The notes beneath the pieces were generated by a model. That model saw only the letters and a program-made list of their open reading frames with translations, was not told the origin of the DNA and ran no database searches. Shown piece by piece: positions 32,669-41,491 of a stretch of 64,000 nucleotides of DNA (the first letter of the stretch is position 1; each line of letters opens with the position of its first letter). This DNA comes from Paraburkholderia tuberum STM678 (GTDB taxonomy: Bacteria; Pseudomonadota; Gammaproteobacteria; Burkholderiales; Burkholderiaceae), in contig NZ_CADFGP010000019.1 in NCBI RefSeq assembly GCF_902833905.1, positions 1-64,000 of the forward strand. The letters run 5' to 3'. Position numbers and translations under genes: made by a program.

Positions 32669-34242
32669 TGCAGTGCTTTCCCCGTCTCGACCTTGGTATG
32701 AGCGCCCCGGAACTCGACGCCGAGCGCGAGCGGCGTCGTGTCGGCGAAGGGCGTGACGACGCGAAAGACGCCGTCGTGTTCGACGATCTGCGCGAGCGAG
32801 CGCAAGCGCAGGAAATCGAGCGCGGCTTCCTCGTGCAGGAACAGCGGCCGTTGGGCCTTGCCGCGCATGTAGGTGATCAACTGCTCGTGCGCGTCGATGC
32901 GCGCCGCCTCGTCGGTCCAGCCGTACGCGTAGCGCTCGGAGAACGGATGGTCGAGATAGCCGAACAGCGTGTTGGTCGCGTACGCGGTGTCGAAGGCCTG
33001 CTTGAAGATCGCGAGCGGATCGCCCTCTTTCAGCATGCAGTCGCCGTGCAGCATGCACTGTTGGCTGTGACCGACGAAGCCCGCCGGCAAGCCGGCCAAT
33101 GCGCCACCGCGTGCGCTCAGAAACTCCGGATCGTTGCGGATGATGCCGCCGATGCAGCCCGCGTAGCCCGCGTCGATCAGGCCGCGCATCGCGTAAGGCG
33201 GCGACTGGTGAAACGGCGACACCGCGTAGCGCACCGGCACGCCGGTCGCGCGTTCGAGCAGTTCGGCCGATTGCACGCCTTCCGCGATCGCGGTGTCGTA
33301 GCTGCCGCCCCAGTTCGGCGAGTGCGTCGCCGTGTGCGACAGCACCGCGCCCTGCTGCCGGTCGGCAAGCAGTTCGCGCAGGATGTCGTGCTGGCCGCCG
33401 CGTTGCAGGTTCTGCGTATGCACGGCGAGCGTGAACGGCACGCCGAGACGCCGGTACGCGTGCCACAACGGGCGCGCCGATTCGACGTCCTCGTCGCAAT
33501 CGAGCCGCGACGTGATCGCCGCGTCGTAACCCCACGGGAGTTCGCTCAGCACCGGCTGACACGGCAGCGCATCAGCCCGGTAGCCCGACAGAAACTGCTC
33601 GACGAGGCGCCATTCGAACGAATCGCACGGGCCGACCGGCCGGTTGAACCACAGCACGGCCGATGCGCCCGCATCCCACAGCGCCGCGTACGCGAACTGT
33701 CGCTCGCCGTTCACGACGACCGCGGCCAGCTCCGCTTCGGCCGGAACTTCGGGCGCCTGCGCGAGCGCCCAGATCGAACCGTCGGCGCGAATCGCGCCGT
33801 AGCCGAGGTTGTTCCATTCGTCGGCGAAATCGAAGCGCTCGAACGGGCGATGCCATGGCGCGCCGCCGAGTGCTTGCGCGAGCGCGCCGTAGCGCACCGC
33901 CGCCGCGCTTTCGCGCGACTCGCCCGAAGGCGCCGTTGCACTGCGGCTCGCTTGCGAGAGGTCGGCGGGCAACGCCGCGGGCCGATAACGCAGATAGTCC
34001 GCGAGCGCGATCGGCATATGGCCGAACACGATCAGCTTGCGCGGCCGCGCCTGCACGAACGCGATCAGGTCGGCGCTCCACGCATCGGGCGCGTCGACCG
34101 CGACCATGACGTCGGGCGCGATCTCATGCAGCATGTTGCGCGTGATCGCCTGGGCCTGGGTCACGCTGACCGAGCGCCGCAGCGCCGCCAGCACGTATTG
34201 GCCAGCGTCGGCGCGGGCGTCGGGATACGCGACGCCGATCAT
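32665..34242 (-). CDS. NodB-like polysaccharide deacetylase family protein with N-terminal extension
   Basis: This 525-residue protein has residues 225-480 fitting the NodB carbohydrate esterase fold. AITSRLDCDED near 240-250 offers the catalytic/metal Asp pair, VLSHTATHSPNWGG near 293-306 gives the metal His pair, and YAVSPFHQSPPYAM lies near 332. The 220 N-terminal residues contain a hydrolase-like or receiver-like alpha/beta segment I cannot name. There is no signal peptide, so it would act in the cytoplasm on sugar nucleotides or on lipid-linked intermediates. It is coupled to wecB and to the CapK-like gene by 4-bp overlaps, suggesting that the three act on one N-acetylated sugar. Confidence 0.72.
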   Translation of the reverse strand: MIGVAYPDARADAGQYVLAALRRSVSVTQAQAITRNMLHEIAPDVMVAVDAPDAWSADLIAFVQARPRKLIVFGHMPIALADYLRYRPAALPADLSQASRSATAPSGESRESAAAVRYGALAQALGGAPWHRPFERFDFADEWNNLGYGAIRADGSIWALAQAPEVPAEAELAAVVVNGERQFAYAALWDAGASAVLWFNRPVGPCDSFEWRLVEQFLSGYRADALPCQPVLSELPWGYDAAITSRLDCDEDVESARPLWHAYRRLGVPFTLAVHTQNLQRGGQHDILRELLADRQQGAVLSHTATHSPNWGGSYDTAIAEGVQSAELLERATGVPVRYAVSPFHQSPPYAMRGLIDAGYAGCIGGIIRNDPEFLSARGGALAGLPAGFVGHSQQCMLHGDCMLKEGDPLAIFKQAFDTAYATNTLFGYLDHPFSERYAYGWTDEAARIDAHEQLITYMRGKAQRPLFLHEEAALDFLRLRSLAQIVEHDGVFRVVTPFADTTPLALGVEFRGAHTKVETGKALQ

Positions 34243-35624
34243 GCGCTCACCACGTGACGGAATTTGGCGCGACTGCCCACGCGCACGAAATCGTCGTGAC
34301 CGACGTAGGCGATCGTGAACGCGTCCTGCCAGAAGTGGCGCAGCTTCGCGGTGGTGTCCTCCGCGTTCGCGTGCGGTTCGAGCACGATGCGCAAAGTGGG
34401 CGGCGTCGTGCGCAGATCGATCTGGAATTCCTGGATGCCGCCGACGCGATGATCGAGCATGTCCTGGATGTGGTGCGTCGGATGCGCGACGCCGTTGATC
34501 GGCACGACGTCGTGAATCCGGCCGACCACGTCGGTCAGGAAAAAGCCCTTCTCCGTCTTCTGCACGCGCGCGAGGTCGCCGGTCGTGTAGCGGATCAACG
34601 GCATCAGCCGGTTGCGGAACCCGGTGAACACGAGCTCGTGCGCGCCGTCGGGGTTGTCCGGCGCAACGCGGCTTTCCGGCCAGCCTTCCGATTCGAGGAT
34701 CTGGAAGCCGCCTTCGTGACCGTCGAGCTCATAGGCCATCACACCGAGCTCGGCGAGGCCGTAGCGGTCGATCACGCGACAGCGCAACGCCTTCGCGATC
34801 ATCTCGCGCGCATGCGGCTCGAGCAGCTCGCCACTCGACTCGAACACCTGGAACGCGTTGCCGCCGCCGTACTTGCGCTCGACATAGCAGGCGAGCGCGT
34901 ACATCGTCGACGGATGCGAGTGCGCGAGATATGGGCGGCGGCGCTTCAGCGTGCGCCACATTTCCTCGAGGCCGTGATCGTCGATGCGGTCGAAGAAGAC
35001 ATTGCTGCGATTCATCGCGAAGCATTTGAAGTCTTCGCGCGACGGCCACTCGGGCACGACCTGATCCGGGAAACGGCACGCGAAGTGCAACTCCGAGCGA
35101 TGGCGCAGCTTGCCGATCCGCTCGCGGCAATAGTTGGTGACCGCCGACGAATAATCGGCGCCTTCCTGGTCGTAGTAAATCGTCGTGGAGAGGCCGGTCG
35201 AGCCGCCGGTCTTGCACGCGTGGTGCTTGCCGGCCTCGAGCGGTCCCGACAGGAGACGCGGACCCTGCTCGCGGATGATGTCCTTGGTCAGATACGGCAG
35301 TTCTTCGAGGTAGCGCGGGTCGTTCCTGACCTTGGCGGGATCGAACTGCTTCGCCTGGAACAGGTCGCGATAGTAAGGCACCTTCGCGCCGGCGAATTCG
35401 AGCGTGGCGACGAGCCGTTCGAGCGCGATGCGGCGGCGATGCGGCATCGGCAGCGAATAGTGCTCGCGCAGCTCGCGGATTTTCGGGCGCACGTTGCGCT
35501 TTTCGGCGTTCTCCGCAATCGGATACGCGATATAGCCGCCCGCGAAACCCTTCAGCGTGCGAAACGGCTGACGCACCAGCAGGGATTCGGAGTAGCGCAG
35601 AAACGGGTGATTAGCTCGCATCAA
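34239..35624 (-). CDS. CapK/PaaK-like AMP-forming adenylate ligase
   Basis: This 461-residue protein is related to phenylacetate-CoA ligase and to CapK of capsule loci. The nucleotide loop is KTGGSTGLSTTIYYD near 140-154, and a later motif is YGLAELGVMAYE near 292-303. GDLARVQKTEKGFFLTDVVG near 355-374 forms the hinge. In polysaccharide clusters these enzymes are thought to activate an acid that is then attached to a sugar; the acid is unknown. The next gene starts in a 4-bp overlap. The upstream gap of 188 bp to wzt contains a strong hairpin. Confidence 0.8.
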   Translation of the reverse strand: MMRANHPFLRYSESLLVRQPFRTLKGFAGGYIAYPIAENAEKRNVRPKIRELREHYSLPMPHRRRIALERLVATLEFAGAKVPYYRDLFQAKQFDPAKVRNDPRYLEELPYLTKDIIREQGPRLLSGPLEAGKHHACKTGGSTGLSTTIYYDQEGADYSSAVTNYCRERIGKLRHRSELHFACRFPDQVVPEWPSREDFKCFAMNRSNVFFDRIDDHGLEEMWRTLKRRRPYLAHSHPSTMYALACYVERKYGGGNAFQVFESSGELLEPHAREMIAKALRCRVIDRYGLAELGVMAYELDGHEGGFQILESEGWPESRVAPDNPDGAHELVFTGFRNRLMPLIRYTTGDLARVQKTEKGFFLTDVVGRIHDVVPINGVAHPTHHIQDMLDHRVGGIQEFQIDLRTTPPTLRIVLEPHANAEDTTAKLRHFWQDAFTIAYVGHDDFVRVGSRAKFRHVVSA

Positions 35625-35768
35625 ATTCGAACCTTGTTACGCCTCGGGATTGGCCACGAGGGTGTTGCTGAACTGCGGGACTGGCTTGCGCCGGGGCGCG
35701 GTTTAGCCGACGAGCCGATGGATTTGCCTGCTGCCGTCGCGCCGCGCAGCTCGCGCGTCGGCGCACAT

Positions 35769-35800
35769 GCGGCAGGCGCGGCATGCGCCGCGCCTGCCGC
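35769..35800. terminator. Perfect 14-bp GC hairpin after wzt
   Basis: GCGGCAGGCGCGGC, a 4-base loop and the exact complement start 13 bp beyond the wzt stop. With no U-tract it may act as a partial terminator or protect the 3' end of the upstream rml-wzm-wzt message, setting different levels for the genes that follow. Confidence 0.55.
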
Positions 35801-35812
35801 GCGCCGGCGTGC

Positions 35813-36589
35813 TCAGTGCGGCAACTGCGCGGTGTGGCTGATGAGCGGCTCGTCGGATTTTTCCGACGGCAGCACGGGTTCGTCGGCGACCATCTTGCCG
35901 TGTTCCATCGAGATCTTGCGGGTGCACGCGCGCGCGACCAGCGACGGATCGTGCGACGCCACCACCAGCAGCGCCGCCTTGCCGACGAGGCCTTCCAGAC
36001 GCTCGGCCGCCTTCACGCTGAACTCGGCGTCGCCCACGCTCAGCCATTCGTCCATGATCAGGATGTCGGCTTCGACGCTCGTCGAGATCGCAAACGCGAG
36101 GCGCAGCATCATCCCGCTCGAATAGGTGCGCACCGGCAGATTCAGGTAATCGCCAAGTTCGCTGAAGTCGGCGATCTCGTCGATCTTGCTGCGGATGCGC
36201 GCGGGCTTCAGCCCGTCGAGAATGCCGCGCAGATAGATGTTTTCGAAGCCGGTCGCGTCGGGGTCAAGGCCCATCGACACGTCGAGCAGCGACGCGATCT
36301 TGCCCCGCACCTTCAGCTCGCCGCGCACCGGCGCATAGACGCCCGACAGCGTGCGCAACAGCGTCGTCTTACCCGAGCCGTTGTGGCCGATCAGGCCGAT
36401 GCGCTCGCCTTCGCTGAAGGTGAAGCTCAGGTCGTCGATCGCGCGGACGATCGCATGGCGACCCGCGTCCTGGCCGATCCGGCCGCCCGTCGTCAAATTG
36501 AGCACCGCCTTTTTCAGCGAGCGATGCGAGTTCTCGTAAATCGGAAATTCGACGGAGATGTTACGAGCGACAATCGATGAAGAACTCAC
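35813..36589 (-). CDS. wzt: O-polysaccharide ABC transporter ATP-binding protein
   Basis: This 258-residue ATPase energises export of the undecaprenyl-linked polymer. Walker A is GHNGSGKTTLLRTL near 72-85, the signature YSSGMMLRLAF lies near 155-165, and Walker B is ILIMDEWLSVGD near 174-185. It has only the nucleotide-binding domain plus a short tail. The ~170-residue C-terminal sugar-binding domain that reads modified chain ends in Wzt of E. coli O8/O9a is absent. It lies 4 bp after wzm. Confidence 0.93.
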   Translation of the reverse strand: MSSSSIVARNISVEFPIYENSHRSLKKAVLNLTTGGRIGQDAGRHAIVRAIDDLSFTFSEGERIGLIGHNGSGKTTLLRTLSGVYAPVRGELKVRGKIASLLDVSMGLDPDATGFENIYLRGILDGLKPARIRSKIDEIADFSELGDYLNLPVRTYSSGMMLRLAFAISTSVEADILIMDEWLSVGDAEFSVKAAERLEGLVGKAALLVVASHDPSLVARACTRKISMEHGKMVADEPVLPSEKSDEPLISHTAQLPH

Positions 36590-36593
36590 AATA

Positions 36594-37412
36594 TCAAAGC
36601 CAGTAAGGAACGCGATTACGGAAACGCTTCATCAGGATCTGCGCGAACGCAAAGCCGACGATCAAGAGACCAATCGACCACGCCCACGACTCCCAGTGGG
36701 TCGGGCGGCCGGTGAGCGGCGCGCGCACCGTTTCGATCAGGTGATAGAGCGGGTTGTATTCGGCGACCCACGCGCGGTCCTTCAGGATTTCCGGCGACCA
36801 CATGACCGGCGTGAAGAAGAACACGACCTGGATCAGGTTCGTGACGATCGGCGGAATGTCGCGAAAGCGTGCGCACAGCACGCCGAGCGTGACGCCGAGC
36901 CACACGCCGTGCAGCAGCAGGACCACGAGCGCGAACGGCACCAGCACGATTTCCCAGCCCGGCCAGTGACCGAACACGAACAGCAGCACGACGACGACCG
37001 GCAGGCTATGCAGCAGGATCACGAAGTTGCGCCACGCGATGCGGCATACGTGGACCGTCAGCGGCAGCCTGATCTGCTTGATCAGATAGGCCGAGCCGAT
37101 GAAGGCCATGCAGCCCTCGTTGGCGACCGACGCCAGATACGCCCACACGACGAGACCCACCGCCAGATACGGCAGATAGTCGGAGAGTTCCTGGTGCAGC
37201 AGCGTCGAGTACAACGCGCCGAGCACGACCACCAAGATGATCGTGCTGAGCGTGAACCAGAACGGCCCGAGCACCGAGCGGCGATAACGCTGCCGGATGT
37301 CGTGCCAGCCGAGCGTGCCCCAGACCCGCACCGCTTTCATGCCGACCAGCAGGTCGTCGCGCTCGTTGTGACGTGTCAGGTCTTCCGAGTCGTTGGTAAA
37401 ACTGATATCCAT
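36594..37412 (-). CDS. wzm: O-polysaccharide ABC transporter permease
   Basis: This 272-residue ABC-2 type permease has six predicted helices. The typical amphipathic start WGTLGWHDIRQRYRRSVLGP is near 31-50, followed by WFTLSTIILVVVLGALYSTL. It forms the channel for the undecaprenyl-diphosphate-linked chain together with Wzt. It lies one base after manC and is followed directly by wzt. Confidence 0.93.
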   Translation of the reverse strand: MDISFTNDSEDLTRHNERDDLLVGMKAVRVWGTLGWHDIRQRYRRSVLGPFWFTLSTIILVVVLGALYSTLLHQELSDYLPYLAVGLVVWAYLASVANEGCMAFIGSAYLIKQIRLPLTVHVCRIAWRNFVILLHSLPVVVVLLFVFGHWPGWEIVLVPFALVVLLLHGVWLGVTLGVLCARFRDIPPIVTNLIQVVFFFTPVMWSPEILKDRAWVAEYNPLYHLIETVRAPLTGRPTHWESWAWSIGLLIVGFAFAQILMKRFRNRVPYWL

Positions 37413-37413
37413 C

Positions 37414-38829
37414 TCAAGTACGTCCGTAAATGTCTTCGAAGCGAACGATATCGTCTTCGCCCAGATATTCGCCGCTTTGCACTTCGATCATCACGAGCTC
37501 GACGACGCCCGGATTTTCGAGGCGATGTTTGTGACCCGCCGGGATATAGGTCGACTCGTTGGTCGACACGAAGAACTCTTTTTCGCCGTTGACGACCTTC
37601 GCCATGCCGCTCACCACGACCCAATGCTCGTTGCGGTGATGATGCATCTGCAGGCTCAGGCTCGCGCCCGGCTTCACCTCGATGCGCTTGATCTTGAAGC
37701 GCGGCCCCTCTTCGAGCACCGAGTACGTGCCCCACGGCCGATGCACGGTGCGATGCACCTTGTACGTCTCATGGCCGCGCGACTTCAGCTCCGCGAAAAT
37801 CTGCTTCACGTCCTGCGCGCGATCCCGGTGCGCGACGAGCAGCGCATCGGGCGTGTCGATCACGATCAGGTTGTCGACGCCGACCGCGCCGATCAGGCGC
37901 CCGTCGCTGCGCAGATACGAGTTCTTCACGTCGACGAGCAGCGCCTCGCCTTCGACGCGGTTGCCGCTCGCATCGGCCGGCGACAGATCGGACAGCGCGG
38001 TCCACGAGCCGACGTCGGTCCAGCCGAGGTTGCAGCACACGACCGCCGCGTGCTCGCACTTCTCCATTACCGCGTAGTCGAACGACAGCTCCGGCACCGC
38101 GCCGAAGCAGCCCGGCTCGAGACGCACCTGCGCGCCGCTCTTGCCTTCGGCGGACGGCGACTTGTCCATGCATTCGGCCGCGGCATCGAGAATGTCGGGA
38201 CAATGCTCGCGCATTTCCTTCAGGATCGTGCCCGCGGTGAAGCAGAACATGCCCGAGTTCCACACGAACTTGCCCGACGCCAGATACTCGCGGGCCTTCT
38301 CCACCGACGGCTTCTCGACGAAGCGCACGACCCGCTCGCCATCGGCTTCGATATAGCCGTAGCCGGTTTCGGGCGTATCCGGATGCATGCCGAAGGTGAC
38401 CACGTTGCCGGCCTGCGCAAGCGTCTGCGCACGCGCGACCGCCGCGGCGAACGCGGTTTGATCCGCGATCAGGTGATCCGCGGCGAGCACCAGCATCACG
38501 GTGTCTGCGCCATGCGCCTTCGCCGTGTGCAAGGCCGCCGTGGCAACCGCCGCGGCCGTGTTGCGGCCGAACGGTTCGAGAATGAACGAGGTCGCGACGT
38601 TCTTGCCGTTCACCTCGCGGAAATCGTCTTCGGTCTTGAAGAACAGCTCACGGTTGGTTACCGTGAGCACTTCCTTCACGCCGGGCAACGCGACCGCGCG
38701 CAGGAACGCTTTCTGCAGCAGGCTTTCGCCGTCCGCGAGACGGATGAACGGCTTCGGGTGCGATTCCCGCGAGACCGGCCAGAGCCGCGATCCCGCTCCG
38801 CCGCACAGAATGATCGGTAACAAACTCAC
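37414..38829 (-). CDS. manC: Mannose-1-phosphate guanylyltransferase / mannose-6-phosphate isomerase
   Basis: This 471-residue bifunctional type II enzyme has residues 1-285 as the nucleotidyltransferase, with LCGGAGSRLWPVSRESHPKP at 8-27 and FVEKPS near 165. Residues 320-470 are the cupin-type isomerase, with RPWGTYSVLEEGPRFKIKRI near 356-375 and QMHHHRNEHW near 385. It produces GDP-mannose for the O-polysaccharide. The start codon is GTG (38829) with GAGAGGGAG upstream. The 286-bp gap to rmlD holds no gene. Confidence 0.93.
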   Translation of the reverse strand: MSLLPIILCGGAGSRLWPVSRESHPKPFIRLADGESLLQKAFLRAVALPGVKEVLTVTNRELFFKTEDDFREVNGKNVATSFILEPFGRNTAAAVATAALHTAKAHGADTVMLVLAADHLIADQTAFAAAVARAQTLAQAGNVVTFGMHPDTPETGYGYIEADGERVVRFVEKPSVEKAREYLASGKFVWNSGMFCFTAGTILKEMREHCPDILDAAAECMDKSPSAEGKSGAQVRLEPGCFGAVPELSFDYAVMEKCEHAAVVCCNLGWTDVGSWTALSDLSPADASGNRVEGEALLVDVKNSYLRSDGRLIGAVGVDNLIVIDTPDALLVAHRDRAQDVKQIFAELKSRGHETYKVHRTVHRPWGTYSVLEEGPRFKIKRIEVKPGASLSLQMHHHRNEHWVVVSGMAKVVNGEKEFFVSTNESTYIPAGHKHRLENPGVVELVMIEVQSGEYLGEDDIVRFEDIYGRT

Positions 38830-39115
38830 AGCTCCCTCTCGATACCGTATTTTTTACGTGGCCATACTGGCTTGCGCGCGGTTGACGCAGACGTTTGCAA
38901 TCTACTGCGCATAGAACGTTAAATCCGCGCCTCGAACGCCCTCGCGTCGAGCGACATTCTACCGCTGCACTCTTTCACCATTGTCAGGGAACAATCGTTT
39001 CGATCGGTCCCGGACCACGACGGCATCATGGCGAGCGGCGTGCGCGGCAGGACATCCGATGCGAGTGTTTCCTTCGCCGCACCGGCGCTCGCGAGCCCTG
39101 CGTCGAAACCGCGAC

Positions 39116-40042
39116 TCAGGTGCGCGCCGCCGGCGACTTCGGAAAACCGTCCGTCAGACACAGCTTCAACGCGTCGCGCCAATGCGGCGCGGCGAGCCCG
39201 AACACGCGCGCCAGCTTGTCGTTCGACATTCTGGAATTGGCTGGGCGCTTCGCGGGCGTCGGGTAATCCGCGGCCGGAATCGGCAGCGTGTTCGGCCTGT
39301 TCGGCAAATCCGCGAGTTCAAAGATCGCCGACGCGAAACCGTGCCACGACGTCGAGTCGCCCGCGCACAGGTGATAGATGCCCGAACGCTCGTCCCACCA
39401 CTTCGCGCCGTCTTCGGTGGCGAAGGACTGCGCGCACAGATGCGCGCTCAGCGTCGCGATCGTGTTGCACCAGGTGGGCGCGCCGAACTGGTCGGCCACC
39501 ACCTTCAGCTCCGGACGATCGGCGCCGAGTCGCAACATCGTCAGCAGAAAGTTCTTGCCGCGCGTGCCGTACACCCAGCTCGTGCGCAATACGAGGTGAT
39601 TCACGCCGCTCGCCGCGATTGCCTGCTCGCCCGCGAGCTTGCTGCGGCCGTAGACGTTCTGCGGATCGGTTGGATCGTCTTCGACGTACGCGCCTTCTTT
39701 CGTGCCGTTGAACACGTAGTCGGTCGAATAGTGGATCAGCGCGGCGCCGAGCTTTTTCGCTTCCTCGGCGAGCACGCCCGGTGCTTCGCCGTTGATGCGC
39801 ATTGCCAGGTCGCGTTCTTCTTCGGCCTTGTCCACCGCCGTATAAGCGGCCGGATTGACGATCAGCGCGGGACGCAGGTCGCGCACCACCGCGCGAATCT
39901 GATCGAGGTTCGACAGATCGAGCCGCGAGCGGTCGACCGCGACCACGTTGCCGAGCCCTTGCAGCGTGCGCGCGAGCTCATAGCCGAGCTGGCCATTTAC
40001 GCCGGTGACGAGAATCGTCCGTTTCGCGTCGTGTGCGCTCAT
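39116..40042 (-). CDS. rmlD: dTDP-4-dehydrorhamnose reductase
   Basis: This 308-residue enzyme catalyses the last step of dTDP-L-rhamnose synthesis. The cofactor motif is GVNGQLGYELA near 14-24, STDYVFNGTKEGAYVEDD near 108-125 follows, and the YxxxK is YGRSKLAGEQ near 134-143. It is cotranscribed with rmlC, 9 bp downstream of its stop. Confidence 0.93.
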   Translation of the reverse strand: MSAHDAKRTILVTGVNGQLGYELARTLQGLGNVVAVDRSRLDLSNLDQIRAVVRDLRPALIVNPAAYTAVDKAEEERDLAMRINGEAPGVLAEEAKKLGAALIHYSTDYVFNGTKEGAYVEDDPTDPQNVYGRSKLAGEQAIAASGVNHLVLRTSWVYGTRGKNFLLTMLRLGADRPELKVVADQFGAPTWCNTIATLSAHLCAQSFATEDGAKWWDERSGIYHLCAGDSTSWHGFASAIFELADLPNRPNTLPIPAADYPTPAKRPANSRMSNDKLARVFGLAAPHWRDALKLCLTDGFPKSPAART

Positions 40043-40051
40043 GCGATCCCC

Positions 40052-40603
40052 TTATGCGTAGACTTCGGCGTCGGCGAGACGCTTGCCCGCCGCATCCTTG
40101 GCCGCGAGCAGCGGCTCGACGTCGACCGGCCATTCGATTCCGATCGCCGGATCGTTCCACACGATGCTGCGCTCGTGCTCTGGGAACCAATAATCCGTGG
40201 TCTTGTAGAGGAACTGCGCGGACTCCGACAGCACGACGAAGCCGTGCGCGAAACCGGGCGGCACCCACAGCTGCCGATGGTTCTCGACCGACAGCGTCAC
40301 GCCGACCCACTTGCCGAAGTTCGGCGAGCTCTTGCGGATGTCGACGGCGACGTCGAACACCTCGCCCTCGACCACGCGCACGAGCTTGCCCTGCGCATGC
40401 TGGATCTGATAGTGCAGACCGCGCAGCACGCCTCTCGCCGAACGCGAATGATTGTCCTGCACGAACTCGACGCCCGGCTCGACCTTCTCGGCGAATTCGA
40501 GCGCATTGAAGCTTTCGAAAAAGAAGCCGCGCGCATCGCCGAACACCTTCGGCTCGATGATCTTGACTTCGGGCAGCGAGGTTGCGGTTACCTGGATGGC
40601 CAT
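40052..40603 (-). CDS. rmlC: dTDP-4-dehydrorhamnose 3,5-epimerase
   Basis: This 183-residue cupin-fold epimerase has FGDARGFFFESFN near 21-33, DNHSRSARGVLRGLHYQ near 50-66 (catalytic His in LHYQ) and WVPPGFAHGFVVLSE near 118-132. The ATG at 40603 overlaps the end of rmlA by 16 bp; a longer in-frame reading lies in rmlA. Confidence 0.93.
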   Translation of the reverse strand: MAIQVTATSLPEVKIIEPKVFGDARGFFFESFNALEFAEKVEPGVEFVQDNHSRSARGVLRGLHYQIQHAQGKLVRVVEGEVFDVAVDIRKSSPNFGKWVGVTLSVENHRQLWVPPGFAHGFVVLSESAQFLYKTTDYWFPEHERSIVWNDPAIGIEWPVDVEPLLAAKDAAGKRLADAEVYA

Positions 40604-41481
40604 GCGACGTGATCCGTGAGAATGTTTTGCAGGTATTGCCCGTAGGCATTCTTCGCGAGCGGTTTGGCGAGCGCGAGCAACTGCTCGCCGTCGATCCACT
40701 GACGCCGGTACGCGATCTCTTCCGGACACGCGACCACCAGACCCTGGCGCTTTTGCAGCGTTGCGATGAAGGTCGCGGCTTCGATCAACGAATCGTGCGT
40801 GCCGGTGTCGAGCCACGCATAACCGCGGCCCATGATCTCGACGTTGAGCGCCGCGTTCGCGAGGTAGCGAGAGTTCACGTCGGTGATTTCGAGCTCGCCG
40901 CGCGGCGACGGCTTGATGTCCGCGGCGATGTCGCAGACCTGCTTGTCGTAAAAGTACAGACCCGTGACCGCGTAGTTCGAACGCGGCCTGGCGGGCTTTT
41001 CCTCGATCGACAACGCGCGGAACTGCTGGTCGAATTCGACCACGCCGTAGCGTTCCGGGTCCTGCACGTGATACGCGAACACGGTGGCGCCGTCGGTCTG
41101 ATCGTCGGCGCGTTCGAGTTGCTTCGCGAGATCGTGGCCGTAGAAGATGTTGTCGCCGAGAATCAACGCCGACGGATCATTGTTCACGAACTCGCGGCCG
41201 ATGATGAAGGCCTGCGCGAGTCCATCCGGCGACGGCTGCACCGCGTACTGGATGTTCATGCCCCACTGGCTGCCGTCACCGAGCATCGCCTCGAAGCGCG
41301 GCGTGTCCTGCGGCGTGGAGATGATCAGCACGTCGCGAATACCCGCCACCATCAGCGTGGACAGCGGGTAGTAGATCATCGGCTTGTCGTACACCGGCAG
41401 CAGCTGCTTGGAGACGACGTGCGTGATCGGATACAGGCGGGTGCCCGAGCCGCCCGCGAGAATAATGCCTTTGCGCGCCAT
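40588..41481 (-). CDS. rmlA: Glucose-1-phosphate thymidylyltransferase
   Basis: This 297-residue protein has the nucleotidyltransferase signature LAGGSGTRLYPITHVVSKQL at 8-27, with the YDKPMIYYPLS sugar-phosphate segment following, and EEKPARPRS near 162. It commits glucose-1-phosphate to dTDP-rhamnose. It lies 10 bp after rmlB. Confidence 0.94.
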   Translation of the reverse strand: MARKGIILAGGSGTRLYPITHVVSKQLLPVYDKPMIYYPLSTLMVAGIRDVLIISTPQDTPRFEAMLGDGSQWGMNIQYAVQPSPDGLAQAFIIGREFVNNDPSALILGDNIFYGHDLAKQLERADDQTDGATVFAYHVQDPERYGVVEFDQQFRALSIEEKPARPRSNYAVTGLYFYDKQVCDIAADIKPSPRGELEITDVNSRYLANAALNVEIMGRGYAWLDTGTHDSLIEAATFIATLQKRQGLVVACPEEIAYRRQWIDGEQLLALAKPLAKNAYGQYLQNILTDHVAWPSR

Positions 41482-41491
41482 TGCCGTGCCT

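Noticed and set aside
31550..33562. 670-residue reading that would fuse extra N-terminal sequence to WecB
   Set aside because: The extra part is the off-frame shadow of the deacetylase gene. WecB has its own ATG in an ATGA overlap and normal length.
34254..36125. 623-codon plus-strand open frame
   Set aside because: It runs opposite the CapK-like and wzt genes, which carry clear motifs. Composition is that of a shadow.
38919..39182. 87-codon frame between rmlD and manC
   Set aside because: It has no motif or ribosome site and overlaps the rmlD 3' end. Treated as noncoding gap.
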